DNA of 64,000 bases from Halobacillus amylolyticus (GCF_022921115.1 NZ_CP095075.1:2272001-2336000); one strand, 5' to 3'; positions 1 to 8,857 are shown, counted from the stretch's first letter. The notes: a model not told the origin generated them from the sequence alone. Translations and numbers: made by a program.

Positions 1-981
1 ATGGAGAGTGATCTATTGATTGTTAACAAAAGAAGCAAAACATTACAACATATGCAACTTGAGGCCGTTTTAAACCGCTTATCGTCTGAAAAACCGATTT
101 ACAATGAAGTCCATGAGCATTTATTAAAACAGTCGGCTGGACATTTCGGTGAAACCACCTTGGACTTTTATCTTCAATATCTCCCCGAACATTTTCATGT
201 TGCCCAAGATATCCGCTTGTTTGATGGAATACACTATTTTCAAATAGACGCGTTGGTCATCTGTCCTGATTTTATCCTCATCCTTGAAGTAAAAAACTTC
301 AAAGGAGAATTAACCTTCGACCTCGAGTGGAATCAGCTTTCTCGTGTTTATAACGGGCAAAAGGATATTTTCCCCGATCCCTTTCTACAAGTGGAACACC
401 AAACTCGACAGCTTACCCGATGGCTTGAGCGCTTCAGCTTCCCGTCTGTCCCCATCTATTCTTTTATTGTCATTTCGAACCCCTATACCACCATTGCCGT
501 GCAAGGACAAGACCCAGCTAATTTAAAGAAAAGAATCGTCCGACCGAAAAATCTGCTGACTAAAATGGAGAGTATCTCTCAGCATTTTAGTGAATGTACC
601 TGGTTACCGAAAGAATTCCAAAAGTTAATCCATTTAATCGAAAAAGAAAACCTTCCCTATCAAGCTGCCATTATGGACCGTTATTCCCTCTCGATCAATG
701 ACCTTATTATTGGTGTGCAATGCGAACAATGCCAAGCTTTCCCCATGCGAAGGAGACATGGTCGTTGGTTCTGCCCCAGCTGCTCTTACATCTCTAAAAA
801 TTCCCACATAAAAACCCTTAGGGATTATCAGCTCCTCGTTAAAAACACTATTTCTAATCGTGAATTCCGGGAATTTGCTTTTATCCATTCAAAGAAAGTA
901 GCCAGGACACTTCTTTTAGACGTATGCCACCAATATACTGGTGATACAAAAGACCGTAAGTATGTGCTTGATCTAGTTTAG
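1..981 (+). CDS. NERD-domain protein with C-terminal zinc ribbon
   Basis: The 326-residue protein carries a nuclease-related (NERD) domain: the core runs from about residue 45 to 160, with D83, E96 and K98 forming the D...ExK pattern of restriction-endonuclease-like folds. Two CxxC pairs (C241/C244 and C258/C261) form a zinc ribbon. NERD proteins of Bacillaceae are presumed DNA-processing enzymes, but no substrate is known. The ATG is the first base of the window, so its ribosome site is not visible. The length and the early 'KRSK' segment match the usual start of this family, but a slightly longer N-terminus cannot be excluded. The gene ends just before an IS3 element. Confidence 0.8.
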   Translation: MESDLLIVNKRSKTLQHMQLEAVLNRLSSEKPIYNEVHEHLLKQSAGHFGETTLDFYLQYLPEHFHVAQDIRLFDGIHYFQIDALVICPDFILILEVKNFKGELTFDLEWNQLSRVYNGQKDIFPDPFLQVEHQTRQLTRWLERFSFPSVPIYSFIVISNPYTTIAVQGQDPANLKKRIVRPKNLLTKMESISQHFSECTWLPKEFQKLIHLIEKENLPYQAAIMDRYSLSINDLIIGVQCEQCQAFPMRRRHGRWFCPSCSYISKNSHIKTLRDYQLLVKNTISNREFREFAFIHSKKVARTLLLDVCHQYTGDTKDRKYVLDLV

Positions 982-1098
982 TAAGAATACTTATGTGTTT
1001 GGGCATAATTGGAGATCTGTCAATATAGTGGACATTCATAGACCGGTATTTGAACCATTCTTTTTCTTCCGCGCGTCCTCTTTCGAGACGCTTGGATG

Positions 1099-1149
1099 CC
1101 TCCGCCTAAAGGAAAGAATCAAAAACCAATTCATTCCTTTAGGCAGAGG
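1099..1149. terminator. Hairpin over the 3' end of the transposase gene
   Basis: The arms CCTcCGCCTAAAGGAA (1099-1114) and TTCCTTTAGGCaGAGG (1134-1149) are complementary apart from one mismatch. The structure overlaps the orfB stop codon at 1139-1141. There is no clear U-tract, so termination is inferred from position and fold only. Confidence 0.45.
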
Positions 1150-2050
1150 ACATTCGGTTCTTTTTGAGCTTTTTATCATGGTTCATTTTATAGCTCTTTT
1201 CTTTTTCTAACGGAGTTAAATAGTCCAATGTAGAATGGATTCGTTTTTGGTTATAAAAATTGATGTAAAACTGAATGGCTAGTTTGGCTTCTGCTTTTGT
1301 CTCATAAACATGTTTGTACAGGTATTCTTTTTTCAGAGAGGCAAAGAAACTCTCTGCACATGCATTGTCGTAGGGGTTTCCCTTCCGACTCATACTTATG
1401 GTCGCTCCTGCCTCCTTAAGTGTATCTAAATAAGCCTTAGAACAGTACTGAGAGCCACGATCTGAATGGTGAATCCAACCCGACTTAGGGTTACGAATGG
1501 CCAAAGCCTTTTCTAAAGCTTTTAAGCACAGGGTGTGATCCATATGATCGTCTAACTGATAACTTATGATCCGTCGGGAAGCAAGATCAATGACAGGATT
1601 CAGATATAAAAAGCCTTCTCCTGTGTGAATATAAGTAATATCAGTAGCCCAAACCTGGTCTGGGGCCTCTGGAAGAAAGTCACGGTTTAAATGGTTTGAG
1701 TGAATGGTTTCATCGTGATCAGAGTCTGTCGTATTGATGAACTTTTTAGGTGGTGTGGCATAAAGGTCCAGTTCTCTCATTCGATTCGTCACTTTCTTTT
1801 GAGAAACCTCCACCTGATCCACTTCTCGAAGCATAAAGTGGATGCGAGGGCTGCCGTAACACCCATAATTATCATGATAATGGAAGAGGATCCGTTCATC
1901 GATATAACGGTTCCAAGCCTCTCTTTTCGTTTCTTCTCTGTCCAGGCGATTCAAATAATCATAATAACCAGATTTAGACACACCAAGAACTTGGCACATC
2001 CTCGAAATGGTGTGTTCGTGTCGGTGTTCATGAATGAACTCGAACTTCAC
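1139..2050 (-). CDS. IS3-family transposase, orfB (DDE integrase catalytic part)
   Basis: This 303-residue protein has an N-terminal HTH_21-like segment (about 10-70) and an integrase core with the catalytic triad D137, D197 and E233. The last two are separated by exactly 35 residues, the D(35)E hallmark of IS3/retroviral integrases. The frame begins with GTG at 2050, overlapping the orfA TAG by one base and lying in the -1 frame. The A-rich stretch GGAAAAGTAGTG just before the junction fits the programmed -1 frameshift that normally makes OrfAB in this family. No internal stop or deletion is seen, so the transposase looks functional. Confidence 0.9.
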   Translation of the reverse strand: MKFEFIHEHRHEHTISRMCQVLGVSKSGYYDYLNRLDREETKREAWNRYIDERILFHYHDNYGCYGSPRIHFMLREVDQVEVSQKKVTNRMRELDLYATPPKKFINTTDSDHDETIHSNHLNRDFLPEAPDQVWATDITYIHTGEGFLYLNPVIDLASRRIISYQLDDHMDHTLCLKALEKALAIRNPKSGWIHHSDRGSQYCSKAYLDTLKEAGATISMSRKGNPYDNACAESFFASLKKEYLYKHVYETKAEAKLAIQFYINFYNQKRIHSTLDYLTPLEKEKSYKMNHDKKLKKNRMSSA

Positions 2051-2415
2051 TACTTTTCCTGATTGAAGATGTGCATGGCCTTTTTTAAAATGTCGACTTC
2101 CTCCTGGAGCTCTACGTTACTTTTTTTCTCTTTTTCATACATTTCCTTGTACTCAGAGGCGGTCAACAGTTGATTCTGTGCTTCTTTTTCTTCCTTCTTT
2201 TTTTGGTCACGATACTCCGTCTTCCATCTTTTAAGGTTACCGTAGGGAATATCGAGTTTCTGACTAAGGTCCGTCATTTTGTGTCCGTCCAATTCCATTA
2301 ACTTCACAACATAAAGCTTAAACTCAGGGTCATAATTTCTGTACTTTTGGGTCAATGTGAACACGTCCTTTAATGCTTTGTGATGATTAAAACATGGTTC
2401 AATACTTGTGTCCAC
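2050..2415 (-). CDS. IS3-family transposase, orfA (helix-turn-helix subunit)
   Basis: The 121-residue product has the helix-turn-helix typical of IS3 OrfA (about residues 25-75, KYRNYDPEFKLYVVKLMEL followed by a second helix pair). A lysine/glutamate-rich coiled coil (about 75-115) follows, which in this family drives multimerisation. OrfA binds the element ends and is fused to OrfB by frameshifting. The upstream GTG at 2413-2415 lies inside the terminal repeat, so the true start is probably a few codons later. No strong Shine-Dalgarno decides it. Confidence 0.8.
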   Translation of the reverse strand: MDTSIEPCFNHHKALKDVFTLTQKYRNYDPEFKLYVVKLMELDGHKMTDLSQKLDIPYGNLKRWKTEYRDQKKKEEKEAQNQLLTASEYKEMYEKEKKSNVELQEEVDILKKAMHIFNQEK

Positions 2416-2597
2416 TTTTTATACTAACTCTATAATCATCAGCATTTCGGGCATAATCCCAGTGAATTTGGATAGAATACCTGAGCTTCTGGAAAGAATC
2501 CTTAATATTAAGGGTAGAATCTATAACAGCATGACCTTTTCACAAACCGCTAACCCCGCACACAAAATAAAAGCTACTGTCTAACCAGTAGCTTCTA

Positions 2598-2882
2598 CTA
2601 ACAGTCTTTCTCAGGGAGCCCGAGCATTTGAAATTTAGGACCTTCCATCGTTTGTTTTCCTTCAATAGTCAATTTTTCCGTTAAATGAATAATCTTTTGG
2701 TCAATGGCCACAGGTATCGAATTAATATGATGAATCTCATCATCCGCTTCAGGTTCAGCTAACGTCATTCCAATATCAGGTTCACCACAACCGAACCCTG
2801 CGAAGAACAGGCGCAAACAACTGGCTTCTTCATCCTCAAGCAGCTGGTCAAGCAGATCACGAGCCTGATCGGTTATTTCCAT
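2598..2882 (-). CDS. HesB/IscA-like Fe-S protein
   Basis: This small acidic protein (94 residues from the chosen ATG) resembles the HesB-like/IscA fold. It has conserved cysteines in a GFGCGEPD segment in the first half and a C-terminal Cys (EKDC). Family members hold or deliver Fe-S clusters or iron. The start at 2882 is chosen over the upstream one at 2906 because GAGG lies about nine bases before it. It is monocistronic, with no partner Fe-S genes nearby, so a role in general cluster assembly is only inferred. The cysteine spacing is not the classic C-x(60-70)-CGC, so the family call is moderate. Confidence 0.6.
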   Translation of the reverse strand: MEITDQARDLLDQLLEDEEASCLRLFFAGFGCGEPDIGMTLAEPEADDEIHHINSIPVAIDQKIIHLTEKLTIEGKQTMEGPKFQMLGLPEKDC

Positions 2883-3071
2883 AAAATCGTCCTCACTTTC
2901 AACCACTATACTATTATAAAACCTTTGTCACCTTTCTATCCAAACTGTACACTCTAAGTTGAAAGTAGCACGATTACGGCATCAAGAAAAGTATAACGAC
3001 TTCCTCTTTATATCCTAGGAAAAAGAACAGCCCCATAATCTGTGGTCACTGACAAGGCTGTCTAGATATAA

Positions 3072-3118
3072 AAAGAAGCTAATCACCTATATACTACGAT
3101 AGGTGATTAGCTTCTTTT
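3072..3118 (-). terminator. Intrinsic terminator after the ohr-like gene
   Basis: There is a near-perfect 19-bp stem (AAGAAGCTAATCACCTAT and its complement) with an 8-nt loop. On the minus strand it is followed by TTTTTATA. It lies 55 bp past the stop of the Ohr gene. The T-rich plus side could also end transcripts from the left. Confidence 0.85.
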
Positions 3119-3173
3119 AAAAAATCGTTACTTTTTCTAGTAACCTCAAAAAAAGTCCTGAGTTCATCTTACA

Positions 3174-3590
3174 TTATACGGCTTTAGCATTGAGCTCTAC
3201 ATCGATGTTTCCACGTGTTGCTTTAGAATAAGGGCAAACTTGATGGGCTTCTTCTACAAGTTCTTCTGCTTCCTCCTGGGAAACCCCTTTAACATTCACG
3301 TTCAAAACAACTCCTACCTTAAAGCCGCCATCTGACTCATCTTTTAATAAACTGACATCTGCAGTAATCTCAGAATCGATGTCTTTCTTTTTCTTACTTG
3401 CAACTAAGTTAAGAGCACCATCAAAGCAAGCAGAATATCCAGCTGCAAATAATTGTTCAGGGTTAGATCCTTGTTCATTGCCGCTGCCTGGTTGTACAAG
3501 ATTTAGATCGATTAAACCATCATCAGATTTAACATGACCCTCACGTCCACCTTTTGCTGTAGCATGCGCTGTAAACATTACATTACTCAC
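3174..3590 (-). CDS. Organic hydroperoxide resistance protein, Ohr/OsmC family
   Basis: The 138-residue protein carries the two redox cysteines of Ohr peroxidases: C55 in YSACFDGAL and C119 in HQVCPYSKAT. It begins with the typical MFTAHATAKGGREGH segment. Ohr reduces fatty-acid and organic peroxides in the cytoplasm, using lipoyl proteins as reductant in characterised homologues. The GTG at 3590 is preferred to the TTG at 3596, because AAGGAG is then nine bases upstream instead of three. It is expressed alone and has a strong terminator. No OhrR repressor gene lies nearby, so regulation cannot be read from this window. Confidence 0.9.
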   Translation of the reverse strand: MSNVMFTAHATAKGGREGHVKSDDGLIDLNLVQPGSGNEQGSNPEQLFAAGYSACFDGALNLVASKKKKDIDSEITADVSLLKDESDGGFKVGVVLNVNVKGVSQEEAEELVEEAHQVCPYSKATRGNIDVELNAKAV

Positions 3591-3665
3591 TATCAACCAC
3601 TCCTTGATTATTTAAAATGATCGCACAACCTTTATGTTCCTCAAAAGCTGCCCTTTTAAACCTTT

Positions 3666-3944
3666 TTATTCTTCCATGTCATACTCCTTCTTTAAAGATG
3701 CGGGTGCCATTTTTACAATTTGCTGTAAAATAAAAGTTAAAACAGCTACATCGTCAACTAGACCGAAGATTACTAGGAAATCCGGAATCACATCCCAAGG
3801 AAATAAAAGATAACCGATCATAAGTAAAACGGCAGTCACCTTACTACCTTTTGCTACTTCACGTGAACGAAAAAAGCTGAGTAGGAACGGTACTGATTTT
3901 CGTATATTGAATAAAAATTTAATTCTTCTCCATATTCTGCTCAT
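3666..3944 (-). CDS. DUF1232 membrane protein (YkvA-like)
   Basis: A 92-residue protein with a basic N-terminus and a DUF1232 core at about 36-75. That core contains the diagnostic FPWDVIPDFLVIFGLVDD segment between two hydrophobic helices. DUF1232 proteins are small membrane proteins of unknown function. AGAGGTG precedes the ATG at suitable spacing. It sits between a peroxide-resistance gene and a divergent flavin reductase gene, but no functional tie is evident. Confidence 0.85.
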   Translation of the reverse strand: MSRIWRRIKFLFNIRKSVPFLLSFFRSREVAKGSKVTAVLLMIGYLLFPWDVIPDFLVIFGLVDDVAVLTFILQQIVKMAPASLKKEYDMEE

Positions 3945-4113
3945 AACAATTGCACCTCTTGTTGATCATTTATTATTCTATACCCTTTTACCAATAAACT
4001 CTACACCTATAGTAACAATTGCTTATTTGGTGCGTATGATTTAACATAATGGATGAAAAACATTTAAAAAAATCGTGCCCACACTTGGAAGATTAAAGGG
4101 GAGAAAACTGGCT

Positions 4114-4653
4114 ATGAAGGTCTTATTACTAAACGGCACCATCGTTGGAACAAAGACAAAAACGTTATTGGAAGAAATTCAACTATATATCAGTCAGCTT
4201 GCCAACAAATACGAGACGACTATCATTAATTTAGAAAATTATGAGATGCAATTCGTAGATGGACGTCCGTTTGACCAATATAATGAAGATATGCAAAAGC
4301 TGATAAGTGAAATGGAAAACGCAGATGCTTATGTCATTGCCACGCCCATTTTCCAAGGCTCCATCCCCGGGACATTGAAAAACCTTTTTGATGCCGTTTC
4401 ACCCTTGACTATGCGGTATAAACCTGTATCCATTGTAGCAAACGGCGGTACCTTACAGCATCATTTAGTCATCGAGAGTCAACTTAAGCCAATTCTTGAC
4501 TATTTCCGTTGTTTAGTGACACCTAATTACGTTTATACGCACACGAATCACTTCTCGACGAATGGAGAACTCATTGACGCGGATGTGCACAATCGCTTAA
4601 AGGAAATGACTAAAGTATTCGACCAATACATCCAAATGAGTCAGCAAATATAG
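4114..4653 (+). CDS. NADPH-dependent FMN reductase family flavoprotein
   Basis: The 179-residue flavodoxin-fold protein starts with MKVLLLNGT(I). It has the FMN-binding ATPIFQGSIPGTLKNLFDAV region (about 90-110) typical of the NADPH-dependent FMN reductase/azoreductase group (SsuE-like). Such enzymes reduce FMN or quinones in the cytoplasm. An upstream ATG-like start would add 13 residues. The ATG at 4114 is chosen because AAGGGGAG lies about ten bases before it and the family starts at this point. The gene is single, divergent from DUF1232, and followed by a strong terminator. The physiological substrate is unknown. Confidence 0.85.
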   Translation: MKVLLLNGTIVGTKTKTLLEEIQLYISQLANKYETTIINLENYEMQFVDGRPFDQYNEDMQKLISEMENADAYVIATPIFQGSIPGTLKNLFDAVSPLTMRYKPVSIVANGGTLQHHLVIESQLKPILDYFRCLVTPNYVYTHTNHFSTNGELIDADVHNRLKEMTKVFDQYIQMSQQI

Positions 4654-4667
4654 GAATATCAGGTTAT

Positions 4668-4711
4668 AAAAAAAGCGAACCAGGCCATTTCCCCCTTGGT
4701 TCGCTTTTTTT
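4668..4711. terminator. Bidirectional intrinsic terminator
   Basis: The stem AAAAAAGCGAACCA pairs perfectly with TGGTTCGCTTTTTT. It has T-tracts on both strands and sits between the converging flavin reductase and ASCH genes. Confidence 0.9.
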
Positions 4712-4721
4712 ACATGTTTAT

Positions 4722-5066
4722 TTATCTCAAAAGTTGAATCGATATAGCTAAAGCACCCCATTGCTTTTCTTGTTCAGGTGTATAAATTTTATACGTGCTA
4801 TTCACCATTTCGTTCAATGACAAAACTTCCAAACCAAAATCCTCCCTTGGAATGTGCTCATACATCTCTTGAAACGTTGAATATGATTGAAGATTTATGA
4901 CCTCCACTATCACCGTTTTGCTTACCTCTGAAAGGTTCCTAAACTCAATGACATCACCGATCTTAACTTTTCTCCTTTTTTCATCATTCAAACGGACTTC
5001 TACATGCTTCCTTCCTTCTTTAATTAAGCGAAAAGGATTCTCATATAATTTCATGGCATGCTCCAT
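4722..5066 (-). CDS. ASCH-domain protein
   Basis: The 114-residue protein is a single ASCH domain (beta-barrel RNA-binding fold). It shows the N-terminal LYENPFRLIKEGRKHVEVRLND signature and the following KIGDVIEF turn. ASCH proteins are proposed RNA binders or coactivator-like proteins, and some hydrolyse modified nucleosides. The exact role here is unknown. AGGAG lies 10 bases before the ATG. The gene is monocistronic, bounded by terminators on both sides. Confidence 0.85.
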   Translation of the reverse strand: MEHAMKLYENPFRLIKEGRKHVEVRLNDEKRRKVKIGDVIEFRNLSEVSKTVIVEVINLQSYSTFQEMYEHIPREDFGLEVLSLNEMVNSTYKIYTPEQEKQWGALAISIQLLR

Positions 5067-5170
5067 TTAACACCACTCCTAAACCATGTACATCTCTCTT
5101 AAGTTAAAAGTAGGTTTATCCCAATTCTTGATTCTAATCCCCAATCGTACTTTTTTAATTAAATAAAACG

Positions 5171-5206
5171 AACCTCCCTGACGTGCTGTAAATCACGCAG
5201 AAGGTT
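5171..5206 (-). terminator. Probable intrinsic terminator after the transglycosylase gene
   Basis: On the minus strand the interrupted stem AACCT...GCGTG / CACG...AGGTT is followed by CGTTTTATTT. It lies just past the stop codon at 5214. The stem has internal mismatches. Confidence 0.5.
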
Positions 5207-5213
5207 AGCTCAT

Positions 5214-5870
5214 TTAAGCAAGGCCTAATACTTTATCCACATAGTTCCGTGTTTCTTCAAAGGGCGGGACTCCTCCATACTTATCGACATTGCCTGGACC
5301 AGCATTGTAAGCTGCCAGGGCAAGTGTAGAGTTGCCATCGTATCGATCGAGCATTTGTTTCAAATATTTCGTCCCACCCATGAGGTTCTGTCTTGGATCA
5401 AATGGATCCGTCACACCCAGCCCCCTTGCTGTCGCCGGCATTAATTGCATAAGGCCCTGGGCGCCTGCATGGCTGACTACATCAGGGTTAAAATTCGATT
5501 CAGCTTTAACGACGGAACGAATTAAGTTCTCGTTGACACCATATTTCTCGGAAGCTTCCTTTATAAGTGATTCAATTGGCTTGTTGTCCACTTTCACTTT
5601 TACTTCAGGAGCTTGAACAGGAGCCTGAGAAATTACCGGAGGGGATTGATATTGAATATGTAATGGCTGCTGTCTAAACGCATGAAAGTTTGTTAAGTTA
5701 GAATTATTTTTCTGAACTAGAGTGCTTGGAGGCTGGTCAGACATAATTGAATGTAGAATACTTTGAAAGGCTGTATCACTTACTGAATGATTAAGCGAAG
5801 AAGTGGCTCCTCCACTCAATGTCGACATCGCCTGCATTTGGATCATAAAACGGATATTGTTAAAGTCCAT
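5214..5870 (-). CDS. Lytic transglycosylase with C-terminal SLT domain (YjbJ/CwlQ-like)
   Basis: The 218-residue protein has a low-complexity N-terminal half and an SLT domain from about 100 to 216. The catalytic Glu is E124 in [10 protein letters not shown], followed by [10 protein letters not shown] and [13 protein letters not shown], the standard motifs of soluble lytic transglycosylases. These enzymes cleave peptidoglycan glycan strands to anhydromuropeptides. No signal peptide is visible, as in B. subtilis CwlQ/YjbJ, whose size and layout are similar. GAGGTG precedes the ATG. It could act in wall turnover or flagellar/secretion assembly, but no such genes adjoin. Confidence 0.85.
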   Translation of the reverse strand: MDFNNIRFMIQMQAMSTLSGGATSSLNHSVSDTAFQSILHSIMSDQPPSTLVQKNNSNLTNFHAFRQQPLHIQYQSPPVISQAPVQAPEVKVKVDNKPIESLIKEASEKYGVNENLIRSVVKAESNFNPDVVSHAGAQGLMQLMPATARGLGVTDPFDPRQNLMGGTKYLKQMLDRYDGNSTLALAAYNAGPGNVDKYGGVPPFEETRNYVDKVLGLA

Positions 5871-5973
5871 GCGTTCACCTCGTAAAATTGATTAACTTAA
5901 TTTTACAAGAATCGAGGTGAAGTGACAATATCATCCTGAAAAACTTTCCTTTTGCGTGAAATGCAGCATCCTA

Positions 5974-6852
5974 CTATTCTATAACGACTTCAATATGCTG
6001 TGGCTTTACTTCAATGGAAACGGGGAGTCGGTCGCCTTCTTCTCCGTCAACATTAGTCACGAGGTCTTCAGATGATGCGATTTTCAAGTTCTCGGCAGTG
6101 AAATATTCTACATCCTTTTGATTCCTTAATTCCCCTCTTGCCATAGATGAAGCAATCGAAGCCAGCCGGATCATGTTTACTTTTTTTATTATATAGCAAT
6201 GCAGCACACCATCATTTACTTTGGCTTGCGGAGAGAGCTTTTCAAATCCTGCCGTGGAGTTGGTTAACGCTGCTAGGAAAAGAAAAGAATCACCTTCCCA
6301 CACTTTTTCATCGTGTTCAATCCGAAGTGGGTAAGTTTGGGTCGAAGCCATTTTTTTCAACCCCTCCGTGAGATAAGCAAGCGTACCGAATTTCGTTTTT
6401 TGCTCAGGGGTCACATCATAACTTGCCTCTGCAAGCGCACCCACGGCCACAATATTAACGAAGTATTGATCATTGAAGCGGCCGACATCCACTTTTTTCG
6501 TGCGGTCTGATTGTAAAACCCGAATCGCTTTTTCTGGTTCTAACGGAATTTGTAACGCTCTCGCGAAGTCATTCACTGTCCCTAAGGGAATAATTCCTAG
6601 CTTCGGACGATGCTGCTGATCGACCAACCCATTAATTGTTTCATTTAGTGTTCCGTCTCCGCCGAGTGACACAACCAGATCAAATTTATTTTCGCAGGCA
6701 TTCTGACAATACTTTGTCGCATCAAGCTCTTTCTCCGTTTGAACGGTCTTTATTTCATATCCTTTCTTTTGCAAAATGTCTTCGATTTGTTTTACGTAAT
6801 CTACAGCTTCTTCTCTACCCGAAGTAGGATTCACAATTATCATGGCCTTCAT
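5974..6852 (-). CDS. Diacylglycerol/lipid kinase family protein (YerQ/DgkB-like)
   Basis: The 292-residue cytoplasmic kinase begins MKAMIIVNPTSGR and contains the nucleotide-binding GGDGT at 64-68. The TVNDFARAL segment (about 95-105) is characteristic of the DgkB/YegS/sphingosine-kinase fold. It probably phosphorylates diacylglycerol and recycles it into phospholipids. An in-frame upstream extension to 7017 overlaps the neighbouring acetyltransferase and lacks a ribosome site. GAAGG about seven bases before the ATG at 6852 fixes the start. Only 14 bases separate it from the upstream GNAT gene, so the two are cotranscribed. Confidence 0.9.
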   Translation of the reverse strand: MKAMIIVNPTSGREEAVDYVKQIEDILQKKGYEIKTVQTEKELDATKYCQNACENKFDLVVSLGGDGTLNETINGLVDQQHRPKLGIIPLGTVNDFARALQIPLEPEKAIRVLQSDRTKKVDVGRFNDQYFVNIVAVGALAEASYDVTPEQKTKFGTLAYLTEGLKKMASTQTYPLRIEHDEKVWEGDSFLFLAALTNSTAGFEKLSPQAKVNDGVLHCYIIKKVNMIRLASIASSMARGELRNQKDVEYFTAENLKIASSEDLVTNVDGEEGDRLPVSIEVKPQHIEVVIE

Positions 6853-6866
6853 GAAACTACCTTCTT

Positions 6867-7304
6867 TCATAAGTATTTCTGATAGACTTTCCCGACGAGT
6901 TTGAACCCTAGCGAGGTCATGAACCTTTCTAATTTTACAGATCCAACGGGAGGAGATAATTCCACTACACTCGTTCCCTCTTCGTTCATCCATTGAGTGA
7001 GGGCCTGACTTAAACATTTTCCAATCCCTTCCCCACGGTAAAACTCATCGACATAGATTTCCCGGATTTCTCCTGTCTTTTGCTCGTTAATCATCCCATA
7101 TATATAGCCAACCATTTTGCTTCCAGACTCGGCCATTAATAGTTTTTTCGTATCATCATCATCGAATAAGCGGTCTGCTGCCCAAAATTTCCGCTCTCTT
7201 ACCCATTCATTCACTTTCGGACTGGATGCCTGAGGAAATTCAATGGTGTAACGAGTGAAATGCATAAGGTCTTTTTCTTTAGGCTTACGGATAATAGCCG
7301 TCAT
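6867..7304 (-). CDS. GNAT-family N-acetyltransferase
   Basis: The 145-residue protein shows the GNAT acetyl-CoA loop at EIYVDEFYRGEGIGKCLSQAL (about 85-106). Strands before it match IREIYV-type beta4. The acceptor is unknown. GAGAGGG upstream of the ATG at 7304 supports this start over one eight codons earlier. It is the first gene of a two-gene unit with the lipid kinase. The pairing is not one I recognise, so no pathway is assigned. Confidence 0.85.
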   Translation of the reverse strand: MTAIIRKPKEKDLMHFTRYTIEFPQASSPKVNEWVRERKFWAADRLFDDDDTKKLLMAESGSKMVGYIYGMINEQKTGEIREIYVDEFYRGEGIGKCLSQALTQWMNEEGTSVVELSPPVGSVKLERFMTSLGFKLVGKVYQKYL

Positions 7305-7375
7305 ACGAATCCCTCTCTTCCTATTCATCTCATACCCTTTTCCATAGTTATCTATACCTCTGCTCCTAAAAAAGA

Positions 7376-7403
7376 AACCACCAGGCTCGCAAACCTGGTG
7401 GTT
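7376..7403 (-). terminator. Intrinsic terminator after the CstA-type transporter
   Basis: The perfect 10-bp stem AACCACCAGG/CCTGGTGGTT is followed on the minus strand by TTTCTTTTTT. It lies 14 bp past the transporter stop. Confidence 0.9.
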
Positions 7404-7417
7404 ATATTCCGTATAAA

Positions 7418-8857
7418 TTAGGCTGATTTCAAATCATCTTCAAGTGGAATGTTTTGACTCAGTCTACGTCGTGCTGCCATAAAGAAAGCTGTTACAATAA
7501 CGACAGTAATCACCGCTGCGATCACATATGATAGATTTAAAGCTAGTCCAAATCCAATGGGTGCATTAAGGATATACGTGAAGGTTGCCATCGTTATAAA
7601 CGTTGCTGGGATAGCAGCAATCCAGTAATTTTTCCGTGCCAAGAATAAATACATAGCTCCCACCCATAAGGCAATCATCGCTGTCGATTGGTTCGCCCAG
7701 GAGAAGTACCTCCACAGTAACGTAAAGTCAATTTTTGTTAAGGCAAAAGAGACCACAAACATTGGCAGGGCAATCCATACTCGGCTCAATACCTTCTTCT
7801 GGGAAACCTTAATATAATCAGCAATAATCATACGAGCACTACGGAACGCTGTATCACCAGAGGTAATTGGCAGAACAATGACCCCAAGAATTGCCAGTGT
7901 ACCACCGACAGCTCCAAGCATGGCAACAGACACTTCACTTACAACCGCCGCCGGTCCGCCATTCGCCAGTACTTCATTCAATCCAGTCGGACCATTGAAC
8001 AAGCTCATTGCTGCAGCTGCCCAAATCATGGCAATAATTCCTTCGGTAATCATCATGCCGTAAAAAATTCGACGTCCTTGCTTTTCCTGCTGTGTTGTCC
8101 GGGAAATGATCGGTGTTTGTGTAGCGTGAAAGCCAGACAAAGCCCCACATGAAATTGTCAAAAACAACAAAGGGAAAATCGGCGCGTTATCAGGATGCAT
8201 ATTAGTTAACGATATTTCCGGGATCGGTGCGCCCGTGAAAACCAATGCCGCCCCCACACCGATAGCACTAATTAGTAAAAGAGCGCCGAATATCGGATAG
8301 AATCTGCCGATAATTTTATCAATAGGCAGTAAGGTTGCCAGTAAATAATAAGCGAAAATAACAAGCAAAATAATTGGAAGAGTTAACCAGCTGCTAGTCA
8401 AACTGTGCAGCAAATCGGCAGGGGCTGTTACAAATACCGTACCTACCAACACAAGTAAAAGAATCGAAAAAGCATTAACAACGTGCTTCATCACTTTTCC
8501 AAGAAACTTACCAGCTAACTCAGGTAAGTGAGCACCACGATTTCGAATTGAGATCATACCTGTTAAATAATCATGAACGGCTCCGGCAAAAATCGCCCCG
8601 AACACAATCCATAGAAATGCAACTGGACCATATAGAGCACCTAAGATTGGGCCAAAAATCGGGCCTACACCGGCAATATTCAACAACTGGATGAGGGAAT
8701 TTTTCTTCCCTGACATTGGCAGATAATCTACCCCATCACTGTGTGTAAAAGCAGGGGTTTGTCGGTCCGTATTCACTCCGAAAACCTTCTCAACATATTT
8801 CCCATACGTAAAATAACCTATAATTAAAAGTGCGATACTTACAAGAAATGTAACCAC
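7418..8857 (-). CDS. CstA/BtsT-family carbon-starvation transporter (probable pyruvate or peptide uptake)
   Basis: The 479-residue integral membrane protein has about a dozen hydrophobic segments. It carries CstA-family blocks such as NIAGVGPIFGPILGALYGP and GALSGFHATQTPIISRT. E. coli relatives CstA and BtsT take up pyruvate (CstA also peptides). I start it at the GTG at 8857, because AAGGGAGG lies eight bases upstream and the family begins with the first membrane helix. The ATG at 8902 has no ribosome site. A near-consensus cre site lies 50 bp upstream, and a LytS/LytT-like sensor pair is the next locus, so carbon-source control is likely. Confidence 0.9.
   Translation of the reverse strand: MVTFLVSIALLIIGYFTYGKYVEKVFGVNTDRQTPAFTHSDGVDYLPMSGKKNSLIQLLNIAGVGPIFGPILGALYGPVAFLWIVFGAIFAGAVHDYLTGMISIRNRGAHLPELAGKFLGKVMKHVVNAFSILLLVLVGTVFVTAPADLLHSLTSSWLTLPIILLVIFAYYLLATLLPIDKIIGRFYPIFGALLLISAIGVGAALVFTGAPIPEISLTNMHPDNAPIFPLLFLTISCGALSGFHATQTPIISRTTQQEKQGRRIFYGMMITEGIIAMIWAAAAMSLFNGPTGLNEVLANGGPAAVVSEVSVAMLGAVGGTLAILGVIVLPITSGDTAFRSARMIIADYIKVSQKKVLSRVWIALPMFVVSFALTKIDFTLLWRYFSWANQSTAMIALWVGAMYLFLARKNYWIAAIPATFITMATFTYILNAPIGFGLALNLSYVIAAVITVVIVTAFFMAARRRLSQNIPLEDDLKSA

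Larger units (their letters stand above)
1018..2427 (-). mobile_element. IS3-family insertion sequence (IS150-like), apparently complete
   Basis: Two overlapping minus-strand frames (orfA, orfB) encode an IS3-type transposase. The octamer AGTGGACA at 1027-1034 and its complement at 2409-2416 mark the inner parts of weakly matching terminal inverted repeats, so the tips are only approximate. The 9-mer GGGCATAAT occurs just outside on both sides (1001-1009 and 2449-2457). It may be a target duplication, but 9 bp is longer than the 3-5 bp usual for IS3. A hairpin at 1099-1149 spans the orfB stop codon and could end transposase transcription. Confidence 0.8.

Noticed and set aside
995..1210. 71-codon plus-strand frame at the IS end
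   Set aside because: It lies across the IS terminus and the transposase 3' end, and has no protein-like features or ribosome site.
6853..7017. N-terminal extension of the lipid kinase frame
   Set aside because: It overlaps the acetyltransferase gene in another frame, lacks a Shine-Dalgarno, and the family starts at MKAMIIVNP.
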